From Euglena gracilis (taxonomy: Eukaryota > Euglenida > Euglenophyceae > Euglenales), in the NCBI GenBank assembly GCA_039621445.1, contig CP154957.1, positions 26,768,541 through 26,832,540 on the forward strand: a stretch of 64,000 bases of DNA, written 5' to 3'. Below the pieces are notes generated by a model. That model made no database searches. It was not told where the DNA came from and saw only the letters and a program-made list of their open reading frames with translations. A program made the position numbers and the translations under genes. Every line of letters begins with the position of its first letter. The stretch's first letter is position 1. Of the stretch, positions 22,001-31,124 are shown piece by piece.

Positions 22001-24319
22001 GAATTTGGAGCAGAACATCCTAGTTATTGCACTGCAAATTCTATTCTAAAATATTGCACAAGTTCCAGACCCAATGAACCAACCTAGGGGGCACCTTGGC
22101 AGAGGTGTAGGGGTGATGACCTTCCCAACGTGGACAGACTGACCCGCCACAGACGAGATGTTTGTCCACAACTCTATTCGAGGACAGAACAGTTAGTTAG
22201 TTAAGTTCGTCATTAGAAAAAAGCCTCAGGGCCAGTCGCTTCCAATGGGCATACAATCACGGGCGTCGCTCAACAGGTACCCAACGGCGCCAGACATCCC
22301 CGCCGCTGCCTCCTCCTCCGCCGCCCCGCCCCCTACCACCATCCCCGCCCTCCCTGCGGTGTGTGCCGCGGGAGGTTTGGAGGACCCGGACGACTCCCTG
22401 CCGCCCCACACCCCAGGCCACGCCGCTGTTTAGAGCCCCCAGGCTCCCAGGAGGGGAGGGGGGGGGCAATCAATTGGGGTTTGGAAGTCCGGGATTCTTT
22501 CCGGTCACTGAAGCGGTCCCAGGGCTGGAGGCGTTTCGGGAGGTTTCATTTTCCATTTTTCACCGGCAGGCGGGGGGGGGGGGAGTCGCCAGCGGCGTGC
22601 TCCAGAGCACGCCCCGCTGCTGCCGAAGGCCGACGACCCGACGTCCCCTCCCGCCATGCAGCCGCCCCGGCCCAGCCTGACCACCGCGGTGGGCACCGCC
22701 CTCGCCGGGGCCCCGCTGGCCGCGCCGTGCCCAGGGCCGGAAGGCAGCCCACCTGGTTGAGATCCGAGGCAGTCCACCCCCCCCCCCCGGTGCCAGCGTC
22801 TCCCCAGTTCGCTCCGGCCCTGCGTGGGCCTGCACTATGGCAGCCTGCGCATCCGGAGGAGAATATTCGGCTACCACAAATGCTGGGCGCAGTCCCATCC
22901 CTGAAATGGCCCAGGGTTGAATGGCTTCCCCGCCACCCCCTCCCCACGCGAACCAGCAGTGTTCTTTGTTAGCTTTAAAAAATGATCGATTTTCGGGTTT
23001 CTCCGAATCATTCACGGAGAGTGCAGCAGAAGTTCCGCCCATTCTGGTGAAACTCAAATGAAAGGGTGCCTGGGAAGTTTGTGTTTTTTTTAATTTCAAG
23101 GAGATCAGAAGTTTCAACGTTCTGGCGCCTCATTGTCACAAGAAATTGCCCGAAATGATCCAGTGAGCACTGGAGTGACAGGTCAGAGGCGGGGCTGCTG
23201 TCACTCACACGGGTCAGATCTTCGACACGTGCCCCCTGTCATACCCGCCGCAGGAGTACGGCACGCCCACACAATGGCTTCCCCAGCCGGAGCCGTTGTG
23301 CGCCACCGTCCGGGTTCTGGCTCGACGTCCCCACGCCCATCCGCGACGCCGTGCTTCGGCGCGGCCGCAACTTCTACAGCGGCCTGCACGCTGTGCTGCA
23401 CACCGCCCTGCAGCTGCTGCCGCTGTACGTGGCGGGCAAGTCCCCATCAACGGTGTGCTCGTGGTTGCATTTCTGCTGAAATGGACATTTGGGGGGTGCC
23501 CCCGCCAGACATCTGTGGGGTTTTTGGGATCCACTCCCCCGTGGATGGGGGCCTTGGGGCCGGCCGACCTGTGGGACATCTCCGGCGTCACGGTGGACCG
23601 GCACCCGCAGCGCCGCGGCGCTGTCCTCTGCATCTTCGACCAGGTGGAGGGCGGGATGGGGATGTGCAGGGCGATGCTGCGGAGGAAGGGCAGACATGGG
23701 TAAGCATTGGGGGTTGGGTTGGCCTGTTGAGTCTTTCTGTCTTCGGCCAGCAGGTGCTCGTCCACACATTTTCGACGTTCGAGTTGTTTCAAAATGTGGT
23801 CGGTGGTGTTTCATTAAGCTATTAAGCTGGCCCACAGCGCTCGAACCAGCGCTGAAATCCTCCACCAGGGTTTCTCACACGGCCAGGTGGAGCATCAAAG
23901 GAGCACTGTTGTAAGGGTCCCACTCACGATACAGCACATTTAAAGGGCGTTCTCACACACCGTTCCCGGAGTTCGCCGTCACACCCAAGGACACTGCAAT
24001 TCATGTACTTCACATTGACCTGTTTTCTCTGGATAATTTTGCGAAGTGAGTGAGTGGAACCCTTTGTTGCGCTAAGGTTTCTTGTCTGTTTATGGCCGGC
24101 TTGAACTCCGCTTCTGGCTATCGGCGTCCCTCTGGTGAGACGTCCCGTGCTTTTCAATACGGCAGCTCCATCCTCCAGGACTGCTATCGGTGCATCGCAA
24201 GCTGTGGCTGCACCGGGGGGTGCCTGCACTGCATTTACTCACCCAAGTGCGATTGTTATAACGAAGGGCTGGACAAAGTAGCGGCGCTGATGATCTTGAG
24301 AGACCTCCTCTTCTACTGA
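10093..24319 (+). CDS. HRQ1: HRQ1-type DEAD/DEAH helicase (C-terminal two thirds)
   Basis: Superfamily 2 helicase of the Hrq1 (RecQ4-like)/YprA group, a 3'-5' DNA helicase linked to crosslink repair. Exons: 10093-10146 (APDRRRVEQELFCGQL); 10232-10317 (motif V, VVATTALEVGVDVGSLDAV); 10687-10773 (motif VI, LWQQMGRAGR); 11029 to ~11160 (HPDVLLGR, HLLCAAAEQPL); ~12990-13174 (AYAEVVAELLVAGALRW); 18829-18900 (VYRVVRQDTGETLEEI); 19102 to ~19165 (YDGATYMFHGQHFIV); 22828-22886 (LHYGSLRIRRRIFGYHK); 23203-23265 (IFDTCPLSYPPQEYGT); 23309-23433 (FWLDVP, GLHAVLHTALQLLPLYV); 23562 to ~23690 (CIFDQVEGGMGM); ~24128-24319 (CGCTGGCLHC zinc-binding cluster, LDKVAALMILRDLL, stop). This order matches the family throughout. 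Most joins lack GT-AG and have base-paired ends. The N-terminus and a part between 19165 and 22828 were not found. Approximate ends are marked with ~. Confidence 0.88.
10147..10231 (+). mobile_element. Nonconventional intron with perfect 8-bp direct repeat
   Basis: An 85-nt intron of the HRQ1 gene. The 8 bases GCTGCGGG occur at 10142-10149 and again at 10227-10234. Between them lies a 77-bp body that starts CAGAGCTG and ends CAGCCCTG; these ends pair. Removing 3 nt of the left copy, the body and 5 nt of the right copy gives CTGCGGGCGGTG, reading LRAVV as the family requires. There is no GT at the start and no AG at the end. The anatomy is that of a small DNA transposon inserted in an exon. 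Confidence 0.88.
10951..10985. repeat. Perfect 15-bp inverted repeat (hairpin)
   Basis: GGTGGTGTAGCTGGG is followed five bases later by its exact complement. It lies inside the HRQ1 intron at 10774-11028. No function can be read from the sequence. Confidence 0.9.
11990..12586. mobile_element. Poly-C-ended TIR element of the TATAAGAAACCC family
   Basis: The left end is AAACCCCCCC followed by CACCTATAAGAAACCC. The right end is GGGTTTCTTATGGGTG followed by a G run and TTT. Immediately after the left end lies an inverted copy of the same motif (hairpin 12001-12031), and further copies occur at 12058, 12071, 12530 and 12548. The element is rich in CCAAAAATTTG-type runs and has no gene. No clear target duplication. 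Confidence 0.65.
13327..14617. repeat. Seven dispersed palindromes, family A
   Basis: Near-identical 30-bp palindromes at 13327-13356, 13930-13959, 14004-14034, 14055-14084, 14103-14132, 14147-14175 and 14590-14617. The best copy has perfect 14-bp arms, GGTTGATGTGCGCA and its complement, around AA. Arms vary at paired positions (GTTGATG/CATCAAC versus GTCGATG/CATCGAC). Spacing is irregular and intervening sequences are unrelated. All lie in the 5.65-kb HRQ1 intron. Confidence 0.93.
15490..18650. repeat. Dispersed GGAAGCGGAA...CGCTTCC palindromes, family B
   Basis: At least ten short hairpins, among them 15709-15729, 15930-15953, 16756-16777, 17896-17918, 18299-18323, 18501-18542 (two in tandem), 18599-18622 and 18627-18647. 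Arms are GAAGCGG or GAAGCGT with 3-7 bases between. Half copies also occur (15492, 15811, 16632). The family is confined to the second half of the large HRQ1 intron and runs across the antisense ParB-like exons without entering the recognised coding parts. Confidence 0.9.
17270..17838 (-). CDS. ParB/sulfiredoxin-fold-like protein, two exons
   Basis: Two exons on the strand opposite HRQ1, inside the HRQ1 intron 13175-18828. The first (17838-17701) reads QLVLDVDLSRGQVRRPRQEH, then VNDLITELKNNP and LVLTVWPER. The second (17508 to ~17270) reads ATGKWVILSGQHRFLAASA, then an Ala-rich stretch, RFRCKVVKEN and LADRLHWL. The 192-nt intron between them is conventional (GTGTCC...CGCAG). The pattern of a conserved dipeptide-rich strand followed by W-V-I-L-S-G-Q-H-R is that of the ParB N-terminal/Srx nuclease fold. 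Upstream and downstream exons were not identified, so start and stop are unknown. I assign no substrate. Confidence 0.72.
19570..19885. repeat. GGCCATTTTTGG-type degenerate tandem repeat
   Basis: Units of about 10 bases, variants of TTGGCCATTTTTGACC, fill the region. The similar motif GGCCATTTTA recurs at 54530-54605 and 56120-56270. No coding meaning. Confidence 0.85.
20236..21170. repeat. GAGGATGC/GCATCCTC palindromes, family C
   Basis: Inverted GCATCCTC and GAGGATGC motifs occur at about 20265-20310, 20370-20390 and 21100-21170, often paired a few to tens of bases apart (for example CAAGGATGCTTGCGGCATCC near 21133). They flank the TIR element at 20607-21073. They lie between HRQ1 exons. 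Confidence 0.65.
20607..21073. mobile_element. MITE-like element R, copy 3
   Basis: A 467-bp element with perfect 16-bp terminal inverted repeats CAGGGGATTTCTTAAG / CTTAAGAAATCCCCTG. The interior carries the R-family GGCTGCTGGCTGG repeats and G/C runs. The flanks are C-rich (TTTCCCCC and CCCCCCCC), so a target duplication cannot be judged. It lies in the HRQ1 gene between exons ending ~19165 and starting 22828. Confidence 0.85.
21597..21662. repeat. AC and CT microsatellites
   Basis: A CA run of about 22 bases followed by CT-rich tracts. Inside the HRQ1 gene, in non-coding sequence. Confidence 0.95.
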
Positions 24320-24559
24320 TATGAATTGTTTGTTATTTCGTTGATTTGGGGACCTTTTTTTTTTGTGGATGATAAAAAGATTTTGTGCTTTTTGGTGAAA
24401 CCTTTTTGTTAATGGGAAGAGAGGAAGTGTCCGTGCGTTGCTTTTTTAAAAACTCCAGATTTACGTCTCTATTTTGTTGTAGCCCAAATTGCGCGCTTAA
24501 CGGGCACGGCTATTTGGTCATAAGGATTTGCACAAGGTCATTGTGCTTCGCTGTGCCAT

Positions 24560-25000
24560 AAGGCTGCTGCGCTCTTGAAACATTGCACTTCCTCGAGGCA
24601 AACCGACAAGGGAGCAAGGGACACCGAGGGCAAAGCGCAAAGACCTTCTGAGGCCATGCCTTGTTCCCCGGCGGCGTTGGTTTGATTGTTTTCGGTGCGC
24701 TTAGAGGTCCCGCTTATCGTACTCCCTCGAGGAAAACCGACAAGGGAGGAAGGGACACCGAGGGCGAAGCACAAAGACCTTGCGAGGCCATGCCTTACTC
24801 GCCGGCGACAAGGCATGGCCTCACAAGGGCAAAGTGCGGAGCCCGAGGTGTCGTGCTCTTTTTCGCCCGAGTCGGTTGATGCTTAATTTCCCCGCGCTCT
24901 GAGGTCCCGCTTAGTGCCCTGCCCCTTTTCGCCCGAGTTGGTTGATGCTTAATTTCCCCTTCGGAAACCCAGCAAAAAAAGGACCTTCAGTTCAAGATCC
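24560..25000. repeat. Terminal-repeat modules of the YR retroelement family
   Basis: Starts about 240 bases after the HRQ1 stop. The module GACACCGAGGGCAAAGCGCA with GAGGCCATGCC occurs at ~24618-24660 and again at 24750-24798. GGCATGGCCTCACAAGGGCA followed by AAGTGCGGAGCCCGAGGTG is at 24811-24849. The same modules border the YR elements at 26.8, 49.3-49.8 and 54.1 kb, in both orientations, so I read them as inverted/split terminal repeats of that family. Confidence 0.75.
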
Positions 25001-25367
25001 GTCAAAATATCAAAGACTTAAGTAAATCGAATTAGCCGGAAGGCGATGCTCGTGCAGAGAATAAATTTCAAAATTTGTTGGCATATTCAAGGCGTCAATG
25101 AAACATGCAATTTTGAAGATGAAGAAGCGCAGACCATTCGGGCTCCGCACTGCGAGATGGTGAGGTCCTGCTTTCTTTGCCGGCTGTTCTGCTCTGGTGT
25201 GTTTGTGCGTGCGCGGGGGGTGCTTCTTACTGCTTTTTGTTGCCGGAGTTGGCTGATTCCTATTTCTGCCCTTCGACCTCAAGGAGAAAGAATTTCAACA
25301 CTACGAGTGCGGTCAATACTGAAGACAAAGACATTCAAAAAATCAAACACGTGTTCAACGGAATTCA

Positions 25368-26238
25368 ATGAAAGATGTGTTGGAACAAATTTCAAGCTGT
25401 CAAGAGGAAGTGGGAGCGCAAGGACGTTCAAGACAGACAGCCGAAGCTGGAAAACACCGAGGAACTGCAGGCGCTGGAGTACCTGATGGAGCAGGGCCAA
25501 CACGTCCGTCCGTGGCCGTCGCAACCCTTCCGCCCCCCAATTCGTCAGAAAATTCCTGTTTTCAACAAAGCTTTTGTGACGGCCATGGACCCTGGACACT
25601 CGTGGTCAGAGCAAAGCGTCAGAGGAGCCATCCAGGGCAAGGCCCATTGGGTCATGGGGACCCATCACAGTCATCAATCAAGGAAACATTGTCAGGAGCG
25701 GGAAACACAGGTCTGGCAGACTACCCATTCCCCTTCTCATCCCCACCCCTATGGCAGGGGAAATATGACAAGTTCAAAGGGTTCAAGTCAGGAAGGTGGA
25801 AACCCTCCTCAAAATGGCCATGGCGGCCATCTATCTACAGGGCCTGGGGCCCAAGGCTATGGCAGCCATCATTCAAAAGGGCATGGTGCCCATTCTCAAG
25901 GACACAGAACCCAGAATCCCAGCAGTGGACCCCAGTGGGGAGAGGTATGTCCAACTATCCCCCCAGAACCCCCAAAATCATTCCCCCCAGGGAAAGCAAG
26001 CCACAGCCAAGACAGGTGGCATCAAACCCCTCAGGGAAATTCAGCCATGGTGGCTTATCTGGGGAACCAAGAGGGAAAAAGAAGACACAAGAAAAGTGCT
26101 GGAGAGAAGGTCAATGGAGACCAAGAAGGCCAGATGGCCCTGAAGGCCAATGGAGGCCATCACAATCGCTCGACAACAAAAGCCGCTGCATTTCGGCTTG
26201 AGGACGCAATGCGGCTGGACGGCCTGACGACCCAGTGA
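25368..26238 (+). pseudogene. YR-retroelement gag-like ORF1, plus-strand copy
   Basis: The frame encodes a Gln/Gly/His/Pro-rich protein with the motif DGHGPWTLVVRAKRQR and basic tail repeats. The same DGHGPW..V.RRPR motif is seen in ORF1 of the two better-preserved elements (48.4-49.1 and 52.6-53.9 kb, minus). ORF1/gag identity is inferred from position upstream of RT in those copies. Reading is shared between two frames, indicating frameshifts. It converges on a minus-strand gag fragment at 26160-26730. Confidence 0.7.
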
Positions 26239-26730
26239 AAATCCTGTGGGGCCTCTGGGACCCTCCCTCTCCCCTGAAAGGGGTTGTGATGAAGAAATGG
26301 TTGGGGGGGGGGTTGTGTACGTGTCCTCCCGCCCCTTCCGCTGGGCATATGTTTGTGGAATCGGCCTCCGTGGCCATTGCTGTTGTGGCATTCATGGTCC
26401 AGCTTGAACAATGCATTTGTTTAGCTTGGATATAGGTATGCATAGCCCTGGCCGTAGTCGCCTGACACGTGCCTTTCCTTTGTGCCCGTCAGGTTTTTCT
26501 TACTGTCTGCCAAAGTCCGTGGTTGTCACTGGGTGGGTTTTCAGAAACTTTTTCTGGGGGGGGGGGGAAGGGAGAGCCACGGATCGCCACGATTGCACTG
26601 CGTCGTCAGGTCGTCCAGCTGTAGCGGCAGCCAGTTCTTGTTGTCCAGCGATGCTCTTCTTTATCTTCGCAACTGCATATTTCACTGAGGTCTTGAATAT
26701 GTCAACAAAATTTGATTTGATATTCTCCAC
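26160..26730 (-). pseudogene. YR-retroelement gag-like ORF1, minus-strand copy
   Basis: The minus strand encodes segments matching ORF1 of the element at 52.6-53.9 kb, for example FHKHMPSGRGGR against FYKQIPSGRGRK. Near its start it has the region expected before the DGHGPW motif. Together with the plus-strand copy at 25368-26238 it makes a tail-to-tail pair flanked by terminal-repeat modules on both outer sides, a palindromic arrangement of about 2.5 kb. Confidence 0.65.
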
Positions 26731-26829
26731 GAGCGCCGCCTTCCGGATAATTCGATGGACTTAACTCTTTGATATCCAATTGTGAAAGTTCTTGGATTGA
26801 AGCTTTTTTCTGGGTTGTCGAACGGCAAA

Positions 26830-27480
26830 TTACGAATCAGCCAACTCCGGCAAAAAAAGGAACAAAGAGGGACCTCCTAACCCAGCGCACCGAAAACACT
26901 CCAAACAACACCGCCGGTGAACAAGGCATGGCCTTACACGGGCAAAGGGCGTAGCCCGAGGTGTCGCGAAGCTCACCTCTGCTGGGGCGGGGGGAACCCC
27001 GGCAACCCCGTCAGGAAGGGCCCGCCCCAAAGGGTGGAGGCCATGGGAGGTGGGGTCACCGCTGGCCGCGGCCGACCAAAAAAAAAAATTGGTCGGGCCG
27101 CGGCCCAACCTGGGGAAATGGTTGGCTTCATGGAAAGTTCCTATTGGACCGCCGCCGGCCAGGGCAGGGGAGCAGACGGACCAGAGTAACATCAATTAAT
27201 CGCCAAACTATCAAAAGTTCAATTTTTGACATCGATGAACAAGCTCTTTGTTCTTTGATCTCGGTGCACCTTCCTCCCTTGTCGGTTTTCCTCGAGGGAG
27301 TGCGACTCCGGGGACTCGGACTCCCACGACACAGGAAGGAGGAGGAAGGCACCAAGAGGGCGGAGCACATGAAGATGGCGAGGTCCTTCTGTCCTTGCCG
27401 GCTGCTCTGTTTTGGTGAGTTTGTTCGTGCGTGTGGGGGGGCTTCTTGCTGCTCCTTTGTTTCCGGAGTTGGCAATGACG
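26830..27480. repeat. YR-element terminal-repeat modules, inverted set
   Basis: 26830-26965 carries the sequence running from CAGCCAACTCCGGC to CAAGGCATGGCCTTACACGG and GCCCGAGGTGTC. 27240-27480 carries the complement of the GACACCGAGGG module (CTCCCTTGTCGGTTTTCCTC) and a diverged version of the rest. Between them is a G/C-rich spacer with no gene. Confidence 0.7.
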
Positions 27481-27569
27481 AGGCCTCCTCTGACACCTTG
27501 ACGAAGCTGTGCACTTTCCTCTCTCTGGGCCATAATTTTTGAATTTTTTCTACGACACCCAGCCTCAAT

Positions 27570-27830
27570 TAATGGGCCTGGAAGGCTCCAGAATTTTTCC
27601 ACTGGCCCAGCTGCAGGACTCCTTCCGCTTGTAAACCAGTATGTTTCCAGAATAAAACCCCATCCCCTCTGGTGCTTTGGGGTTTCCAATGGGTGATGTC
27701 CACCCCCCTCCTCTTGCAGAATTTTTTGGTCAGATAATTGACGCTGTTTGAGCCCAAAGGCCTTTTTCCATCCAGGGACCACAATAAATCATTTTTTTGC
27801 GCAACCATGTGAGCTGTCCTCCTGACGTAT
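27570..27830 (-). pseudogene. Tyrosine recombinase C-terminal fragment
   Basis: The minus strand reads YLTKKFCKRRGVDITHWK, then PQSTRGDGVLFWKHTGLQ, then LQLGQWKNSGAFQAHL. This matches the catalytic C-terminus of the recombinase at ~49.9 kb (HSTRGAVVGLLKKLGL ... IGQWK...FTAHYQRL). The catalytic HxxR is QSTR here, and the tyrosine-bearing FTAHY has become FQAHL, so this copy should be inactive. It is a fragment of a YR retrotransposon. Confidence 0.75.
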
Positions 27831-27839
27831 TCTTGCGAC

Positions 27840-29035
27840 AAATGCCAGGGGCTTATGAGAGGGATGTGTGGGAAACTCAAAAACTCCTCCCATCTGGGCT
27901 GCAGACAGCCTGTGCGCGGTCCGAGGGTGCCCGCCCCAAGGAGGGGTCCCAAGGGGGCCCAAAGGGGCCACGAAGGGCCGCGAGGGGGCTCCAAGGCCCC
28001 CAAGGGCCTTTTGAGGCCCCACTGGCCCCCAAGGGGGCCCCACAGCCCATTTTGAGCAAGCCAAGGGAAGGTAAAGGAGGGGGCAGTTTGAGGGGGCCAA
28101 CAGGCAACCCCCAAGGGGATCCGCAAGCCCTGCTGGGCTTTGCGCAAGCATGCGCACCCCCTTGGTCGGCGCTTGGGATGGCGCAATTCATTAAGAATTG
28201 CGCAGAGTATACCAAGTAGCCCCCCCCAGCTGTAGCCCCCCTCCAATTGTACATTTTCTGTTCACAGGGCTCTGTTTACACTCTGTTCACATACTGTTCT
28301 TTGTGTGGCATTCAATTGTGTATTTGCATTTGCCAATCAACAAACAATCAAACAAGTTCAAGCAAACAAGTTCAAGTCATTGATTATTACTGATTATTCA
28401 TTCAAGTTCAATTGATTGGACCTCCAAAGTATGTCATTTTCAACATCACCACCCTCAACAACACCCACCCCTACCCCATTTTTCCTCCAAGGGGAAAACC
28501 CCCACCAGGTGGGCCCGACGGGCTCAAGCAAAAACGATCCTACGCGGGTTGCGCCGCCAGGGGTCCCTCCCCAGGGACCTCAGGAGGGGCAACCCCTACA
28601 AGCCTTTTCTTTAACAGGATTCTGTAACAGGATGAAATTTTGTCTCCAAAAAAACCTTATTTTTCACTGGGTCCTGGTATATAAACTTCCGTGTGGAGGG
28701 CTAGCAACCTCCAACAGATAATTAATGTCTTTCTGAGACCTCATGTCAAAGAGGGGTTCTTAACATCCGTTCAATTTCTCCAAAAACTGTGAAACGTCCC
28801 AAAAGCTGGCAGATCTGGACACACTGACATTTCCAGCGTGGGTTTGCCCAGACATGTGACAAATAGTTCAGGGGCAGTTTCAGGCATCCACTCTGAAAGC
28901 CTGGTGGTGAGGCCATTTGGAAATGAATTTTTGAAAATTAGAATCTCCTTGGCTGGCAAAGCAAGCCAGCACTGGGTTTACATGCTTTTTGAAGTGGCAG
29001 AGAATGTTTTGAAAAAGATGGTGGTTGAGGGTAAA
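27840..29035. other. No gene recognised; GGGCCC-rich then AT-rich sequence
   Basis: 27900-28130 is a run of imperfect AAGGGGGCCC-type repeats giving long open frames of low complexity on both strands. 28250-29035 is ordinary-looking non-coding sequence. I see no homology, RNA gene or clear repeat structure. Confidence 0.5.
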
Positions 29036-29038
29036 CCA

Positions 29039-29433
29039 CCCCTAATAAGTGCGCAGTGCCCTAATTGTGCGCAGTGTCCTAATAAGTTTCACACCCCCCA
29101 ATGGTCCGAAACTACCTCCCTAAAAAGTGTGCACCCCCCCAAGGGAGAAATAACTGTCATATCTCAGGTCGAAAAGCACACACAATTCTCAAAATTGTGC
29201 TTCTCAGACCAAATATTTCTATCGTCCAGGCCAAAATTTGACACATTTGACACTAATCACTTGACTCATAGCTTAAAAACACAAAAATGGGGGAAATTGA
29301 AAAAGAGTGGGGGTAATGTCAGAATCTTTGGCTTTTTTTGCCCTAAAAAGTGCGCACTGCCCTAACAAGTGCACACCCCTTGAGGTTCGAAACTACGTCC
29401 TTAAAATGCGTGCACCCGTGCACTTATTAGGGG
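29039..29433. mobile_element. TIR element with CCCCTAATAAGTGC ends
   Basis: Perfect 14-bp terminal inverted repeats CCCCTAATAAGTGC (29039-29052) and GCACTTATTAGGGG (29420-29433). Sub-terminal repeats of GTGCGCAGTGCCCTAA type occur at both ends. 395 bp, no coding capacity. It resembles the poly-C/TATAAG elements at 11990 and 58860 in end composition. Confidence 0.8.
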
Positions 29434-29514
29434 GGGGGGGTACAATCCCCTGGATCCTGGGTCCACCAAGGCGAGCTGTCTGCTTTCATACTGCACCCTC
29501 AGTTGTACATGGTT

Positions 29515-29826
29515 TCAGATTGCCCAAACCAAGAGGGGTCGAAGGACGTCGTTTAGGGTGTTTATCCTCTCCTCTTGCTTTTGAAGGAAGCTGGCAGGTA
29601 TCTGCTTGTCGACCTGGAGAATCACTGGCTCCCCCGGTTTAGTTAATGACATTATTGTGTCTTTTGATGCTGACAATCCTTTTAATTTTTTTGTCAAACG
29701 TGGTTGCTTCGCCACAAATTGCGCAGTTTCTGTCCAGAAGTCCGACCTACCTCCCCCCCACGCATTGATTGGAGCTGTCTGAGCATAAAAGTCTGTTTGG
29801 CTGACCAAAACGGTTGACCATTTCAT
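29515..29826 (-). pseudogene. Divergent YR-retroelement RNase H fragment
   Basis: The minus-strand frame contains TDFYAQTAPINAWGGG and later SLTKPGEPVILQVDKQI. These align with LHSDSSTHAWGG and SLRKPRETVSLSVDNQV in the RNase H region of the element at 47.0-47.9 kb. The chromovirus begins ten bases downstream on the plus strand, so the fragment is probably its insertion site. Confidence 0.6.
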
Positions 29827-29835
29827 TCTTACAGG

Positions 29836-30236
29836 TGTTGGCGGCGGGAGGCGACCTGGCGCCTGCGCACCTGAATTAGCGAGTTTTCTGCCCGTTCCGC
29901 TACTTTTTTTTACCTGTGTACTCCCCCCAGGTTCTCTTTTCCTGATGTTTCATTCAAAGAAATGTGCATGCTGAATCAAGATGATACAGAATATGAATCT
30001 GAATTCGAGAAAGCAATTGTCAAACAAATTCCAAAAGTTAATCCGGAAGGCCAAGGAAAAGGGGAAGCCAAGGCAACAATTCAAATTTGAAAAATTGCAA
30101 TCGGCGCTGGGAAGCAAGGTGAACGTGTTCTTCCCCCCGCTACCTTTTTTTTCTTAAACCAGGCTTTTACTCCCCCCCCCTACTGCTTCAGAGGCACCCC
30201 CCAAGGAGTTGGCCAAAAACACCTTCCCCCCCCCCA
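29836..30236 (+). repeat. 5' LTR, proximal two thirds
   Basis: Matches 44696-45115 of the 3' LTR along its length, including GGCGCCTGCGCACCTGAATT, TTCTCTTTTCCTGATGTTTC and CTACTGCTTCAGAGG. The match stops at the C run near 30236, where an inversion begins. Confidence 0.9.
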
Positions 30237-31124
30237 CGGGGGCGGGGATCCCGTCTCGGCCCGCGGACTCGCCGGGGCACTGCTCGTGGGCGGGGTGATA
30301 AGTGATGGTCTGCATGCCCTTATCAGGGCTCCTCGGTGGCCCGGGGCTGGGCACGGGCACCGGCAGGCCCGCGAAGGCCCGCTCACTCTGCAGCTCCGGG
30401 ACGCCCCACAGGTGGGGCACCTCGGACGGGAACAGGAACGGGAAGGGCAGGGAAGGGATCAGCTGGTGGGAGGGTGGTGTCCCGGGTAAAGGCTGAGGGG
30501 GTGGGGCCCCGGGTGATAGCCAGGGGGTCATGTCCCAGCTCTGGGGCTGATTTCGGGAACAGGAGGGGTATTTGGAGGAGTCTAGAGGGCTATCGACTAG
30601 GGATTCGGATTGGAGGGGGATGAGCAGGAGTTGGGGTGGGGCTGGGAGTGCGGGAAAAGGGGATTGTGGGGATGGGAGCGGGGATGGGGCACGGGATCGG
30701 GGGTTCCTTTTCGGGGTGTTTTCTTGCGCTATCGGGAAGACTTGCGGTGGGGGCTACCACTTCAGAGTCTGCCGCAAGGGTTGGCATCCTGTCTCTGTCC
30801 CGGTGGGCTGTAGCCTCTTCGCGTGTGGAAAATTCTGCGGAGGTGTGCACGCTTTGCACTTCAACAAGAAGGCACTCGAGAAAATGGCCTTTTACGGAAA
30901 ACGTAGAACGAACAATCCTCTGTTACCATTTTTCCCCTCTCGCCGAATCGTTGACCGTGCACGGAATGGGCTCCATAGCAGGCCGAGTGGGGGAAAACAA
31001 TCACCTGGCGCTCCGGTAAAATTGGGCAGATGTACCCCAAAAATTCCTTTTTTTTTTGCGGCCTTCGGTCCCTGAATTCAGCCAGAACCTGGGTTCTGGA
31101 GGCCAAATAATTCAAAAAATGGGG
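30237..31124 (-). other. Inverted segment: distal 5' LTR, primer-binding site, leader
   Basis: Read on the minus strand from 31124, this continues the 5' LTR exactly where 30236 breaks off: TTTTTTGAATTATTTGGCCT, then GAACCCAGGTTCTGGCTG, then CCCCCACTCGGCCTGC, ending near 30928. This matches 45115-45308. Directly after comes TGGTAACAGAGG (30927-30916), which resembles the initiator-Met primer-binding site TGGTATCAGAGC. 30237-30911 would be the untranslated leader. The open frames here (e.g. 30154-30531) are therefore not genes. Confidence 0.85.

Noticed and set aside
27797-28246. Genes on both strands in the GGGCCC-rich tract
   Set aside because: Imperfect short repeats open in several frames; no conserved domain.
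30154-30531. Pro-rich minus-strand protein gene
   Set aside because: It lies in the inverted leader and LTR of the chromovirus; low complexity, no homology.
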